Source of the DNA: Acidihalobacter ferrooxydans
GTDB lineage: Bacteria; Pseudomonadota; Gammaproteobacteria; DSM-5130; Acidihalobacteraceae
NCBI RefSeq assembly: GCF_001975725.1
Contig: NZ_CP019434.1
Coordinates: forward strand, 1-64,000
Direction: 5' to 3'
Length of the DNA: 64,000 nucleotides
The notes beneath the pieces were generated by a model. That model saw only the letters and a list, made by a program, of their open reading frames with translations, searched no databases and was not told the origin of the DNA. Shown piece by piece: positions 40,022 through 50,808 of the stretch; within the stretch, counting starts at the first letter, position 1, and each line of letters starts with the position of its first letter. Made by a program: the position numbers and the translations under genes.

Positions 40022-40954
40022 TCACATGCGGGCTTCGTCGATGAAGTCTTCCAGGTTGTCGAAGATGACCTGGAACTCTTTGCGGATGATTTCGGCCAGG
40101 GCGTCCAATTGTTCCTGGCTGAGGGCGATCTGGTCTTGATCGAGATCGCCTTTGAATTCAAGTTCCAGGGCAATGCGATCCTGGCACCGCCGTTTCATTT
40201 CGCTGGGCGAAATCGGGCGGTGCCCCATGCGCGCGCGCTGTTGACTGACTGCCAGCATCAGATTCAGCGGGTCGATCGTTAAACGTCGACGCCCGAGCAG
40301 GCGCGAGAACCAGCCACCGCGTTTCTGGCGCTGCGCTGGCGCGGCGGCTTGTTGTTGCTGAGTTTCTCGCGCGTCGTCGCACAGACTCGCCAGCCCGCCT
40401 TTTACGCTGACATCGAACTGCGTGGCGAGGATGCTGTCGAGGGCTGTCAGGTCTTCTGCGTCGAGGAACAGGTGGGTTGCGCCGAAGTCGAGCGCGCGCT
40501 TGCGCATGATGGTGAAGCGCAGGCCTGTGCGCACGGCGATGACCGCAGGTTCGATCAGCGGCTGATTCTTTGCGCGGCGCTGACCGTTGATCTCGGCGTA
40601 GAGTTTTACCAGAGGTAACGCGTACTGGCCCTGGGTCGCACCGGCGGGCTCGATGGCGTCGGCGGCCGGAGCGGCTTCCGGGTCCATGGCTGCGACGGCG
40701 AACGGGGTCAGCTCCGGCGCGGTATTGAACAGCTCGCGCATGGTGTTGCAAAGCACCTGGGCTTCGGCTTCGACCAGATCGGCTTCGCCCTTGACATGAT
40801 CCAGTGGGCGTTGGCGCTGAATGGCCAGACGGATGTTGGCGCGCACGGCCATGACGGCGGGCTCCACAGGGGGCAACCCCTCGGCCTGCCGCTTGCGATT
40901 CACTTCGGCGAAGAAATCTGCAAGGTCAATATGGTAAACACGGTCATCGCTCAT
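40022..40954 (-). CDS. Unknown protein with three tandem diverged modules
   Basis: 310 residues from ATG 40954. No family recognised. Three stretches, about residues 9-77, 113-181 and 229-297, share one pattern: a hydrophobic start, (A/S)E(V/I)N.(K/Q)R...G.P.(I/V)(E/S)P..(M/I)..R, then R.LD, and a closing helix ending I...F.V. The second and third are separated by a Gln/Ala-rich linker and KRGGWFSRLLGRRR. The protein is thus an internal triplication of a roughly 70-residue helical unit. It overlaps the small gene upstream and abuts the one downstream. Confidence 0.7.
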   Translation of the reverse strand: MSDDRVYHIDLADFFAEVNRKRQAEGLPPVEPAVMAVRANIRLAIQRQRPLDHVKGEADLVEAEAQVLCNTMRELFNTAPELTPFAVAAMDPEAAPAADAIEPAGATQGQYALPLVKLYAEINGQRRAKNQPLIEPAVIAVRTGLRFTIMRKRALDFGATHLFLDAEDLTALDSILATQFDVSVKGGLASLCDDARETQQQQAAAPAQRQKRGGWFSRLLGRRRLTIDPLNLMLAVSQQRARMGHRPISPSEMKRRCQDRIALELEFKGDLDQDQIALSQEQLDALAEIIRKEFQVIFDNLEDFIDEARM

Positions 40955-41270
40955 GGTCGGAAGTTCCAGCAAGTGCCCGGTGCAGGGCTTCAAGGAGGTG
41001 ATTCTTGATGTGTTCTTCTCGTGAGCCCTCAATGTTTTTATAGCAGTTGAGCTTCAATTCGGGAAATCCCCGTGGCGGAATGACAGCGAATCCCCAGTCG
41101 CCGCGGATAGTCATGACGCCGGTTGCATCCGGGGCTGCGCCGTCAGGCGCGACAGCCTCGTTGACAAATTGGGCCCAGCGTTGTGCGGACAACGGGGGCA
41201 GCGTCAGCAGCCAGACGCGGTAGTCCACGCAGGCGCGATGTCTGCGCCAGCCGATCTGATTATCGGACAT
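40944..41270 (-). CDS. Small unknown protein, first of a three-gene unit
   Basis: 108 residues from ATG 41270. No family recognised; no signal peptide or membrane segment. Features seen: DYRVWLLTLPPLSAQRWAQFVNEAV near the start and GDWGFAVIPPRGFPELKLNCYKNIEG in the centre. Its end overlaps the start of the next gene by 11 bases, so the three genes are translated together. A terminator at 41408-41434 separates the unit from the sulfur operon, so it needs its own promoter between 41271 and about 41407. Confidence 0.65.
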   Translation of the reverse strand: MSDNQIGWRRHRACVDYRVWLLTLPPLSAQRWAQFVNEAVAPDGAAPDATGVMTIRGDWGFAVIPPRGFPELKLNCYKNIEGSREEHIKNHLLEALHRALAGTSDHER

Positions 41271-41407
41271 ATCGGTGGTGCCGCAGCCTCTGTCCATGCG
41301 GCGAGTTTAACCCAGGTTGCGCTGTGGATGACTATGCATCAACGCGTCTCTCGCGCATGCAAAGCCTCTCCTGTGCATCCAGTCCGGCCTTGTCTTTTTT
41401 CGCAGCG

Positions 41408-41434
41408 ATAAAAAACGGGCACATCCCTGTGCCC
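41408..41434 (-). terminator. Rho-independent terminator of the sulfur operon
   Basis: Read on the minus strand: GGGCAC, loop AGGGAT, GTGCCC, then G and TTTTTT. It lies 24 bases after the DUF1641 gene and before the three-gene unknown unit, marking two transcription units. Confidence 0.8.
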
Positions 41435-41457
41435 AATCATGCCGGAGAAAGCGTACT

Positions 41458-42246
41458 TCAGCGTTTTAGATGGCTGGCCATGCTGACCATGAAGCGCATC
41501 GCATCCTGGGTTTGAGGATCGCGGGCAAGTTTGAGCATCGGCCCCAGTCCGCCGACGGATGGCGCGGCTTCTTTGGCTTCGGTGCGCGCGATGCATACCG
41601 CTTCCAGGAATGCAGTGAACGCCTCCTGTACGTCGGGCCGCTCAAGAATTTGCAGCATGCCCATGAAACCGTCCGAGCGCGTGACCCGGTCGAACAGCGA
41701 CAATCCCTCGCTTGCCAGATGTGCCCGGCGCCCGATCATGTCGTCGGTGAGCGCATCCTCGGCCGAACCGATCAGGCGGGCCAGGTGAGTGATGCGTTCC
41801 AGATCGCCGTTGTCGACCATCTGGGCGATCGCGGGAAGCGCCTTGACGACGCCGCTGCGGTTGACCCGGTCGAGCATGTCGAGGCCACCGCCGGCGATGC
41901 CGGCGAGGCGCCCGACCATGTCGTCGGTGAGCGCATCCTCGGCCGAGCCGATCAGGCGGGCCAGGTGAGTGATGCGTTCCAGGTCGCCGTTGTCGACCAT
42001 CTGGGCGATCGCGGGAAGCGCCTTGACGACGCCGCTGCGGTTGACCCGGTCGAGCATGTCGATGCCGCCACCGGCGATGCCGGCGAGGCGCCCGATCATG
42101 TCGTCGGTGAGCGCGTCCTGTGCCGAGCCGATCATCCGGGCGAGGTGGACGAGGCTGTCCAGATCACCGTTGTCGGTCAGTTCGGCAACCAGGGCTTCTG
42201 CCCTGGCGCGCGTGGTGCTTTGTATTGTGGTTGCGGTTGCTGACAT
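41458..42246 (-). CDS. DUF1641-type protein with 60-residue tandem repeats
   Basis: 262 residues. Residues 26-85, 86-145 and 146 to about 188 are successive copies of one 60-residue unit (NGDLERITHLARLIGSAEDAL...VVKALPAIAQMVD). The C-terminal third is the DUF1641-like part (MGMLQILERPDVQEAFTAFLEAV). DUF1641 proteins often accompany FAD-dependent SQR-type oxidoreductases; here that gene is 11 bases upstream. Function unknown; it may be an accessory or membrane-association subunit. Copy number of the repeat could differ between strains. Confidence 0.8.
   Translation of the reverse strand: MSATATTIQSTTRARAEALVAELTDNGDLDSLVHLARMIGSAQDALTDDMIGRLAGIAGGGIDMLDRVNRSGVVKALPAIAQMVDNGDLERITHLARLIGSAEDALTDDMVGRLAGIAGGGLDMLDRVNRSGVVKALPAIAQMVDNGDLERITHLARLIGSAEDALTDDMIGRRAHLASEGLSLFDRVTRSDGFMGMLQILERPDVQEAFTAFLEAVCIARTEAKEAAPSVGGLGPMLKLARDPQTQDAMRFMVSMASHLKR
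41683..42171 (-). repeat. 180-bp in-frame tandem repeat within the DUF1641 gene
   Basis: Units 41992-42171 and 41812-41991, and the partial unit 41683-41811, have a period of exactly 180 bp. Blocks of well over 100 bp differ by only a few bases between units, for example the GTCGTCGGTGAGCGC block at 41740, 41920 and 42100. Confidence 0.9.
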
Positions 42247-42257
42247 GGCGGACCTCC

Positions 42258-43391
42258 TCAGAGCAGGCCGCGCGCGGACGCCCAGTACAATTGGTTGTAG
42301 GCCATCTTGAACCAGTGCACCGCCTTGTTCGGGGCCTTGGGCGCGGGCGGCTGGTTATAGTTGAACATGGCGTAAGTGGCGCGATCCTTGCCGGCCTCGA
42401 TGAAGCAGAACACCTTGCCGTCGTAGTCGCGCACCGGTTCGCCCAGCTTGATCACCGCGGCGAGATTCTCGGCCAGCGCCTCGGCCTCGAAGTGCGCGGT
42501 CGAACCGGCCTTGGAGATCGGCAGGTTGGTGGTGTCGCCAAGCACGTAGGCGTTGTCGTGGCCTTCCATCTTCAGGCTGTGGCGGTCGGTTGGAATCCAG
42601 CCGTTCTGGCCCAGCCCGTTCTTTTCGATCACTTCCATACCCTTGTGCGGGGGGACGGCGACCAGCAGATCGAAGGGTTTCTGTGTTCCTTCCTCGCTGT
42701 GGATTACATGGTTGGCGCCGTCGACCTCTTTCATGTTGAACAGGGTTTCGGTGTGGATGCCCATGCGTTCGAATTCGCCCTGCGCCCATTCGCCCACCGG
42801 GGCCAGCGAGTGCAGGCGGCCGATCGGATAGGTGTACTGGAACTTGACCTTGTCCAGAATGCCGCGATCCTTGAAGTAGTCGTGCAGCACGAAGGTCACT
42901 TCCAGCGGGATCATCGGGCACTTGTGGGGCACGCCGACGGCAATGGTCACGGTGCCGCCGTTGAAACCCTTGAGCTGGCGCCACATATCGAGGGCGGCGG
43001 TTTCGGTGTAGCAGTTGACCGAGTTCTCGGCCAGGCCGGGGATCGACTCCGGCATCGCCCGCGAACCGGTGGCGATGACGATTATGTCGTAATCATAGAC
43101 CTTGCCGCTCTTGGTCTTGACATGGTTCTTGGGCAGGTGGAATTCCTCGACCGGATCGACATGGAATTCAATTTCCGGCTCCAGCAGCGTGGCCTGCTCG
43201 CGGTACAGTTCGTCCGGCGCCATGCGGCCAACGCAGACATACAGCAGGCCCGGCTGGTACATATGCTGTTCGGAAGCCGAGAGCATGGTGATGTGGGCTT
43301 TGCCCATTTTGAGTTCGTGTTTGAGACGGCGGGCCAGGTTGTTGGCCAGGATCGTGCCGCCCATGCCGCCGCCTACGATCAGTATCTTCAT
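42258..43391 (-). CDS. FAD-dependent oxidoreductase, sulfide:quinone oxidoreductase-like
   Basis: 377 residues from ATG 43391. The N-terminal FAD loop is ILIVGGGMGGTILANNLA; YDIIVIATGSRA and NAYVLGDTTNLPISKAGSTAHF complete the flavin-binding pattern. Cysteines at 127, 158 (HKCPMIPLE) and 329 sit roughly where SQR enzymes keep their redox cysteines, so oxidation of sulfide or a sulfane carrier with electron transfer to quinone is plausible. Neighbours TusA and DsrE support a sulfur role. Other SQR-like enzymes act on unknown substrates, so the reaction remains open. Confidence 0.82.
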   Translation of the reverse strand: MKILIVGGGMGGTILANNLARRLKHELKMGKAHITMLSASEQHMYQPGLLYVCVGRMAPDELYREQATLLEPEIEFHVDPVEEFHLPKNHVKTKSGKVYDYDIIVIATGSRAMPESIPGLAENSVNCYTETAALDMWRQLKGFNGGTVTIAVGVPHKCPMIPLEVTFVLHDYFKDRGILDKVKFQYTYPIGRLHSLAPVGEWAQGEFERMGIHTETLFNMKEVDGANHVIHSEEGTQKPFDLLVAVPPHKGMEVIEKNGLGQNGWIPTDRHSLKMEGHDNAYVLGDTTNLPISKAGSTAHFEAEALAENLAAVIKLGEPVRDYDGKVFCFIEAGKDRATYAMFNYNQPPAPKAPNKAVHWFKMAYNQLYWASARGLL

Positions 43392-43472
43392 GGTGATGTC
43401 TCCTCGTTCATGATGGTGTGTCATGCAGCGCCGGCCTGCGTGGACCGGCTTGGTTATATATGCCTGTCGTGT

Positions 43473-43703
43473 TTACTTTGTTTTGCGTACGACAACGTGC
43501 CAGACGCCGGCAGCCTCTGAGGTGCCGACGACTTCGTGGCCGACTTTGTTGACCCATTCGGGAATGTCGTTGGCCGAGCCTTCATCGGTGGACAGGACTT
43601 CGAGTTCGTCACCGATTTCCGCCTGCTTGATTCCGGCGATCAGTTCCATCAGGGGGCCGGGGCAGAACGTGCCGCGGGCGTCGATGGTGCGTTTCTCCGA
43701 CAT
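43473..43703 (-). CDS. tusA: TusA-family sulfur carrier protein
   Basis: 76 residues. The sulfur-carrying cysteine is C14 in the CPGP motif (TFCPGPLMEL), within the compact two-layer TusA fold. TusA proteins pass sulfane sulfur as a persulfide; in sulfur oxidisers they connect with DsrE-type partners. Here the gene lies directly after dsrE and before the SQR-like gene, a context pointing to dissimilatory sulfur transfer and away from the tRNA-modification role of E. coli TusA. Confidence 0.92.
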   Translation of the reverse strand: MSEKRTIDARGTFCPGPLMELIAGIKQAEIGDELEVLSTDEGSANDIPEWVNKVGHEVVGTSEAAGVWHVVVRKTK

Positions 43704-43750
43704 AGCGTGCTCTCCTTAACGTGTGGGTGGGGTGAATGTTGCGGTGCTGG

Positions 43751-44140
43751 TCAGAAGGTCCAGGTCTGGGCGCCGTCCGCCTCGCTGAGAAACTTGGTCA
43801 ACCCGAGTGGCTCGCCGAGGAATCCCAGCAGGTCGTCCTTGCCGATGCCCATCACGTCCATGGCCATTGAGCAGGGATGCACCTTGGCGTCGCCGAGTTC
43901 CACGGCCTGCTCGAACAGTTGCAGGAACGGCGGCGCTTTCTTTTCCGCCATCAATCGCCCCAGCTCGCCTTCGTTTTCGGCTGCGCCAGCGCTGCTGCGG
44001 ACGAAAGGCGGCAGACCATTCATGGACAGAAAAACCAGTACTTCGGCGCCGCTGACCGCTCCGACCGACGCCAGCATGGCCGCCATCTGAAGCTTTTCGC
44101 GCGAACCCGAGGTGACAATGACGCAAATTTTTTCACTCAT
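43751..44140 (-). CDS. DsrE-family sulfur-transfer protein
   Basis: 129 residues from ATG 44140, preceded by AGGAGG. The opening [28 protein letters not shown] and [11 protein letters not shown], with the single likely active cysteine, fit the DsrE/DsrF-like family. It is the first gene of dsrE-tusA-FAD oxidoreductase-DUF1641. DsrE-type proteins accept sulfur from and donate it to TusA. A near-consensus sigma54 promoter lies about 40-55 bases upstream. Confidence 0.87.
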   Translation of the reverse strand: MSEKICVIVTSGSREKLQMAAMLASVGAVSGAEVLVFLSMNGLPPFVRSSAGAAENEGELGRLMAEKKAPPFLQLFEQAVELGDAKVHPCSMAMDVMGIGKDDLLGFLGEPLGLTKFLSEADGAQTWTF

Positions 44141-44179
44141 GGTGGTAGTCGTCCTCCTGATGTATGGCAAGAATCACTA

Positions 44180-44195
44180 TCCATTAAACGTGCCA
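44180..44195 (-). promoter_or_regulatory. Candidate sigma54 (-24/-12) promoter for the sulfur operon
   Basis: On the minus strand TGGCACG (perfect -24 element), four bases, then ATGGA in place of TTGCA at -12. GG and the downstream GG are spaced by 10 bases where GG-N10-GC is expected. The imperfect -12 box lowers confidence, but the divergent gene encodes a sigma54 activator. Confidence 0.45.
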
Positions 44196-44221
44196 GTGCA
44201 TGCATAAAGCCGTCTTGTGTC

Positions 44222-44255
44222 TCCTGACGTGCTGCGCTAAGGTTTTTCCTGACGC
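44222..44255. promoter_or_regulatory. Repeated TCCTGACG, possible activator binding sites
   Basis: TCCTGACG occurs at 44222-44229 and 44248-44255, 26 bp apart, between the divergent dsrE and sigma54-activator genes. The position fits upstream enhancer sites for the activator. Confidence 0.35.
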
Positions 44256-44282
44256 TATGGCATATATATAGGACATTTAGTC

Positions 44283-45659
44283 ATGACAGATTTGTCGCTT
44301 ATCGAGGATTCTCCCGTACAACCCCCAGCGCCGGAGCGCCGTCCCGATATGATGCAGTCGTTGATTGATGTGCATGACAACCCCTTCGTACTGATTGATG
44401 ACCAATATCGCGTGGTCGCAGCCAATCTCGCCTATCGCCGGGCCTATGGGCTCGACAGCGCATCGTCGGTCATCGGTCGTCATTGCTACGAGCTTTCCCA
44501 TCATCTGGAGAGCCCATGTCACCTGCACGGCGAGGATTGCCCGCACCGGCAAGTCTTCGCCTCGGGCGAGGCGCATGAGGTGCTGCACACGCATTACGAT
44601 GCGCGCGGTGAGGCCGAGCAGGTACGCATTCGCGGGCATGCGATTCAGGGGATCAATGGCGAACTGCTGTTGGGCGAAGCCATCCATCGTTTGGCCGGTC
44701 CGGAAGAAAAGGGGCAGTGCGATGGGCGCCGGATGATCGGATTCTCGCCGGCCTACCTGAAGATGATCGATCAACTGGGCAAGTCCGCCGCGACCGATGC
44801 CGGTGTGTTGTTGCAGGGCGAAAGCGGAGTCGGCAAGGAACTGGCCGCGCACTTCGTGCATGACCGCAGTCCGCGGGCGACGGGCGCGTTTGTCGCGGTC
44901 GATTGCACCACGTTGACGGAAACGCTGTTTGAAACCGAGCTCTTCGGCCACGAGCGCGGCGCGTTTACGGGCTGCGTAGGGCGGCGCGTCGGGCTGTTCG
45001 AAATGGCCGATCAGGGCACCTTGTTTCTCGACGAAGTCGGCGAGCTGCCGCTTGGGTTGCAGGCCAAGTTGCTGCGCGTGCTCGAAAGCGGCGAATTTCG
45101 ACGCGTCGGCGGGCGCGTGACATTGCATGCGGATGTGCGTGTGGTCGCGGCCACCAACAGGAATTTGCGGCAAATGGTCGCCGATGGCGAATTTCGTCAG
45201 GATCTGTATTATCGGCTCGCCTGCATCATGGTCGAACTGCCCGCCTTGCGCGAGCGCCGCGCGGACATCCCGGCGCTGGCGGATGCCTTGCTCAACCGCC
45301 TGTGTCGGGACGGCGGGCGGGCCTGTTACATGACGCGTGAAGCGATCGACTGCCTGTTGCGCTATGACTTTCCAGGCAACATTCGTGAGTTGAAAAACGT
45401 GTTGCAACGTGCGGTCGCGTTGTCGGGCGATGGCGTCATCGGCGCTAACCAACTCGGGCTCTGCCCGACAACACAGCTTCGTGCGGCCCCGAATGATCAG
45501 GGGGCGACCAACGACACGCCGCCGCTGCGGGAGCTGGAAGCCAATTACATTGCCGATTTACTGGCGCGTCACGGGGGGCATCGCAGGCGCGTGGCCGACG
45601 TCATGGGTATCAGCGAACGCACACTTTACCGCAAGCTCAAGCGTTACGGTCTGGGCTGA
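44283..45659 (+). CDS. Sigma54-dependent activator with cysteine-rich PAS domain
   Basis: 458 residues: a PAS sensor (about 25-130), AAA+ domain (about 150-380), and a Fis-type helix-turn-helix at the end ([25 protein letters not shown]). Walker A GESGVGKE is at 179-186, Walker [10 protein letters not shown]. The sigma54-contact loop reads GAFTGC (226-231), not the usual GAFTGA. The PAS domain has C68, C79 and C86 amid several histidines ([20 protein letters not shown]), suggesting metal, heme or thiol sensing. Divergent from the sulfur operon, which it probably controls. Confidence 0.9.
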   Translation: MTDLSLIEDSPVQPPAPERRPDMMQSLIDVHDNPFVLIDDQYRVVAANLAYRRAYGLDSASSVIGRHCYELSHHLESPCHLHGEDCPHRQVFASGEAHEVLHTHYDARGEAEQVRIRGHAIQGINGELLLGEAIHRLAGPEEKGQCDGRRMIGFSPAYLKMIDQLGKSAATDAGVLLQGESGVGKELAAHFVHDRSPRATGAFVAVDCTTLTETLFETELFGHERGAFTGCVGRRVGLFEMADQGTLFLDEVGELPLGLQAKLLRVLESGEFRRVGGRVTLHADVRVVAATNRNLRQMVADGEFRQDLYYRLACIMVELPALRERRADIPALADALLNRLCRDGGRACYMTREAIDCLLRYDFPGNIRELKNVLQRAVALSGDGVIGANQLGLCPTTQLRAAPNDQGATNDTPPLRELEANYIADLLARHGGHRRRVADVMGISERTLYRKLKRYGLG

Positions 45660-45673
45660 GGCGCGCTTCAGCG

Positions 45674-47227
45674 TCAGGCGTGCATGAGATGCCGGGGACG
45701 CACGCCCATGGCCGCCAGTAACAACACGTAGGCGCCACCGCCCAGAAAAATCAGTTCCGCCAGATGCAGGGCGCGCAGCCTTGCGGGCCAGGCGGCCCAA
45801 TCGTGTACCGGCGGCGAAAATGCAAGCAATACAACGACCATGCCGATGCTGGCCACGGCCGCGCGCAGGAGCAATGCACCCCAGCGCGGATGGGGATAAG
45901 CGCCATTGCGGCGCAGCCGACGGTACAGCATGACTGCGTTCAGGTAGGCAGCCAGGGAGGTGGACAGGGCCAGGCCGGCATGCGGGCCTGGCAGCTTCAG
46001 CAGATACCACGGCAGCACGATCACGACAGTCAAGCCCATGTTCACCACCATCGCAATAATGCCGACCCGTACCGGTGTACGGGTGTCCTGCCGGGCGTAA
46101 AATCCGGGCGCCAAAACCTTGAGCAGCATGAATGCCGGCAGGCCGACGGCGAACGCGGCCAGACTCAGCGCCGACATTCTTGCGTCGAAGGCGCTGAAGG
46201 CGTGGTATTCGATCAGCGCGGTGAGGATCGGGCCGGCCAGCACCATCAGCCCCAGCGCCGAGGGCAGCGCGACCACTCCGGCGACACGGATCGCCCAGTC
46301 CAGGGTGTCGGCATACTCGCGGGCTGCGCCGAGAGCGCTGTGCTGCGAGAGTTTCGGCAGGATAACGGTACCCAGAGCGATGCCGAACAGAGCCAGAGGC
46401 ATTTCCACGAAACGATCCGAATAGTACAGCCAGGAGATGCTGCCGGCAGGCAGAAACGAAGCGACGAGCGTATCGAACAGCAGATTGACCTGAACGACCG
46501 ACGAACCGAACAACGCGGGCAGCATGAGGTGCATGATGCGGCGTACACCTTCGCTTTTTCCGCCCCAACGCGGCATTGGCAGCAGACCCATGCGGTGCAT
46601 GAAGGGGATTTGGAAGGCGAGCTGTACGACACCGGCGATCAGTACGCCGACCGCCAGCGCGACTACGGGTTCGGGCATGTGTGGTGCCAGCCAGAGGGTC
46701 ACGCCGATCAGGGAGAGATTCAGGAAGACCGGCGTGAACGCAGGCACCGCGAAACGGCCGAAGCTGTTCAGCACGCCGCCGGCCAGCGCCGTCAGGGAAA
46801 TGAACAACAGATACGGGAACGTCAGCCGCAGCATTTGCGTTGCCAGGGCATAACGATGCGGATCGTCAGTAAAACCCGGCGCGAAAATCACGATGAGCAA
46901 CGGCGCGCCGATAACGCCCACCGCGGTAACGATCGCGAGCACGCCGAACAGTGTGCCGGCCGTACGCGCGAGCAGTTCGCGCAGTTGCTGCGGATCCTGA
47001 CGCTCCTTGTACTCCATGAATATCGGTACGAAGGCTTGCGAGAAGGCGCCTTCGGCAAATAGCCGGCGCAGGAAATTCGGAATGCGGAAGGCGACGAAAA
47101 ATGCGTCGGTCGCGCCGTCGGCACCAAAATGGATCGCGATCACGACATCGCGCAGATAGCCGAAAATGCGCGAGACCAGAGTCATCGCGCTGACAACGGC
47201 GGTGGATCGGAACAATTTGTGACTCAG
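45674..47227 (-). CDS. murJ: Lipid II flippase MurJ
   Basis: Flips lipid II across the inner membrane for peptidoglycan synthesis. About 14 membrane helices are visible, with the family opening KLFRSTAVVSAMTLVSRIFGYLRDVVIA and FVPIFMEYKE. The family start lies near SHKLFRS, where the codon is CTG (47227) preceded by GAGGAA. That gives 517 residues (E. coli 511). Longer starts exist upstream up to 47416 but add an untypical N-terminus. It is divergent from rpsT, as in many proteobacteria. Confidence 0.93.
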   Translation of the reverse strand: MSHKLFRSTAVVSAMTLVSRIFGYLRDVVIAIHFGADGATDAFFVAFRIPNFLRRLFAEGAFSQAFVPIFMEYKERQDPQQLRELLARTAGTLFGVLAIVTAVGVIGAPLLIVIFAPGFTDDPHRYALATQMLRLTFPYLLFISLTALAGGVLNSFGRFAVPAFTPVFLNLSLIGVTLWLAPHMPEPVVALAVGVLIAGVVQLAFQIPFMHRMGLLPMPRWGGKSEGVRRIMHLMLPALFGSSVVQVNLLFDTLVASFLPAGSISWLYYSDRFVEMPLALFGIALGTVILPKLSQHSALGAAREYADTLDWAIRVAGVVALPSALGLMVLAGPILTALIEYHAFSAFDARMSALSLAAFAVGLPAFMLLKVLAPGFYARQDTRTPVRVGIIAMVVNMGLTVVIVLPWYLLKLPGPHAGLALSTSLAAYLNAVMLYRRLRRNGAYPHPRWGALLLRAAVASIGMVVVLLAFSPPVHDWAAWPARLRALHLAELIFLGGGAYVLLLAAMGVRPRHLMHA

Positions 47228-47466
47228 GGGTGTTTCCTCGGTGCGACAGTCGTGGCGTCGTGCAACTTCAGCATGCGTGAAACCGAGCGCAACGATAGGC
47301 AGGCCGGCGACGGCGCGCAAGCGCTGCGCGATGCAGATCGGCTGCTTCGGGGCGAAAAATTTGGCATGTACTACGCCGGGGGCGGACCAGGTCGTTGACA
47401 TGGGCGCGCCATACACGCAAAATGGCCAGTCTTTCGATTAATCAAAATTTGTTCAGGAGTCCTGCC

Positions 47467-47730
47467 TTGGCCAATATCGCTTCTGCCAAGAAACGCGCCC
47501 GTCAGGCGGTGGTTCGCCGCGAGCACAACATGATGCTCAGCTCGCGCATGCGCACCATGATGAAGAAGGTCATCAAGGCCATCCAGTCCGGCGACAAAAA
47601 CGCCGCTGTCGAGGCATATCGCTCGGCCATGCCAATCGTCGACAGTTCGGTCAATAAGGGCCTGATTCATCGCAACAAGGCTGCCCGGCATAAGAGCCGG
47701 CTGAACGCGCGCATTCGCGCAATGCAGTAA
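47467..47730 (+). CDS. rpsT: 30S ribosomal protein bS20
   Basis: Primary 16S rRNA-binding ribosomal protein. From TTG 47467 the product is 87 residues ([20 protein letters not shown]...), identical in length to E. coli bS20. AGGAGT precedes the TTG. E. coli rpsT is also known to start with UUG, which matters for its autoregulation, so the rare start may be conserved for that reason. The lysine/arginine-rich helical composition is typical. Confidence 0.96.
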   Translation: MANIASAKKRARQAVVRREHNMMLSSRMRTMMKKVIKAIQSGDKNAAVEAYRSAMPIVDSSVNKGLIHRNKAARHKSRLNARIRAMQ

Positions 47731-47784
47731 GAGTCGCCGTCGCGCCCGGTCACGGCGCGTCGCTGATGAATGGCTGATCATGTT

Positions 47785-47813
47785 AAAGGCTCGTGCCATG
47801 GCGCGGGCCTTTT
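47785..47813 (+). terminator. Rho-independent terminator after rpsT
   Basis: AAAGGCTCGTGCC pairs with GGCGCGGGCCTTT (two G-U pairs), followed by TTTTC. Confidence 0.75.
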
Positions 47814-47815
47814 TC

Positions 47816-48114
47816 GTTGCGTGTTTGATTTTTTGCCGGTTAGATACAAGGTTCGAAGGTCTGTTGGTTGATAGGTGCTCAGTCCTGCATCGAAGGTGGC
47901 TTGTCCGTCGAACTGCCGTTAGTTAGCAGGCTGTTGTTGTTGCTCAGGCACGCTAGATAAAATCAGTTTATTCAATGATCTTGCGATTGTGCCTCTGCTG
48001 ATGGGTTGGCTGGATTAAAGCTATCCGAGCAAGCCACCGGCAAGGCATCCGCCGTCTTCGCATGAGTCGAATTTCAACAGCATTGCTAAGGTGCTTCCAG
48101 ACTGAATCTTGCTG
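47816..48114. other. Intergenic region between rpsT and proB, nothing recognised
   Basis: About 300 bp between the rpsT terminator and the end of the convergent proB. I see no open frame, repeat family member or RNA motif. Composition is slightly more A+T-rich than the flanking genes. Confidence 0.6.
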
Positions 48115-50314
<2,200 letters not shown>

Positions 50315-50473
50315 TCAAGCTGCGGCTGCACAGCGTCCTGGGTGGTTTTTGACATGCAAAAGCCCCGGAAGGCCAGGAGTTGCCATCCGCAACATGATAA
50401 CCCTTGCTCAGTTCCTGTGAATCTCGCCCGTATGATCCGGTGATTTCCGATCATACGCCACTGCTCAAATACA

Positions 50474-50506
50474 AGAAGGCCCCACCGGGCAGGCGGGGCC
50501 TTCTGT
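50474..50506 (-). terminator. Terminator between rpmA and obgE
   Basis: Minus-strand AGAAGGCCCCGCC pairs with GGTGGGGCCTTCT (one mismatch) and is followed by TGTATTT. It lies 21 bases after rpmA; the stem is long but the T-tract is weak, so partial termination is likely. Confidence 0.65.
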
Positions 50507-50526
50507 CAGATCGTTGCCAGGCCGAT

Positions 50527-50784
50527 TCAGACCGGCAGAACGTTCACATATTTGCGATTGTTCGGGCCTTTGGTCGTGAAATCGACATTGCCATCGATCT
50601 TGGCAAACAGCGTGTGATCGCGGCCCAGACCAACGTTCAGTCCGGGATGGAACTGAGTGCCGCGCTGGCGCACGATAATGCTACCGGCGCTAACATTTTC
50701 GCCTCCGAAGCGCTTTACGCCGAGGCGTTTCGATTCCGAGTCGCGGCCATTGCGTGTGCTGCCGCCTGCCTTTTTATGTGCCAT
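50527..50784 (-). CDS. rpmA: 50S ribosomal protein bL27
   Basis: Ribosomal protein whose N-terminus reaches the peptidyl-transferase centre. 85 residues as in E. coli, with [23 protein letters not shown] and [13 protein letters not shown]. It follows rplU by 24 bases. A long hairpin terminator lies just downstream. Confidence 0.97.
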   Translation of the reverse strand: MAHKKAGGSTRNGRDSESKRLGVKRFGGENVSAGSIIVRQRGTQFHPGLNVGLGRDHTLFAKIDGNVDFTTKGPNNRKYVNVLPV

Positions 50785-50808
50785 TTTCGTCTACCTCTGA
50801 AGTGAGCT

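Noticed and set aside
42120-43520. 466-codon plus-strand frame opposite the SQR-like gene
   Set aside because: The minus-strand flavoprotein has clear FAD motifs and a ribosome-binding site; the antisense frame has neither.
45764-47062. 432-codon plus-strand frame opposite murJ
   Set aside because: Gln/Arg/His-rich antisense shadow of a membrane protein gene.
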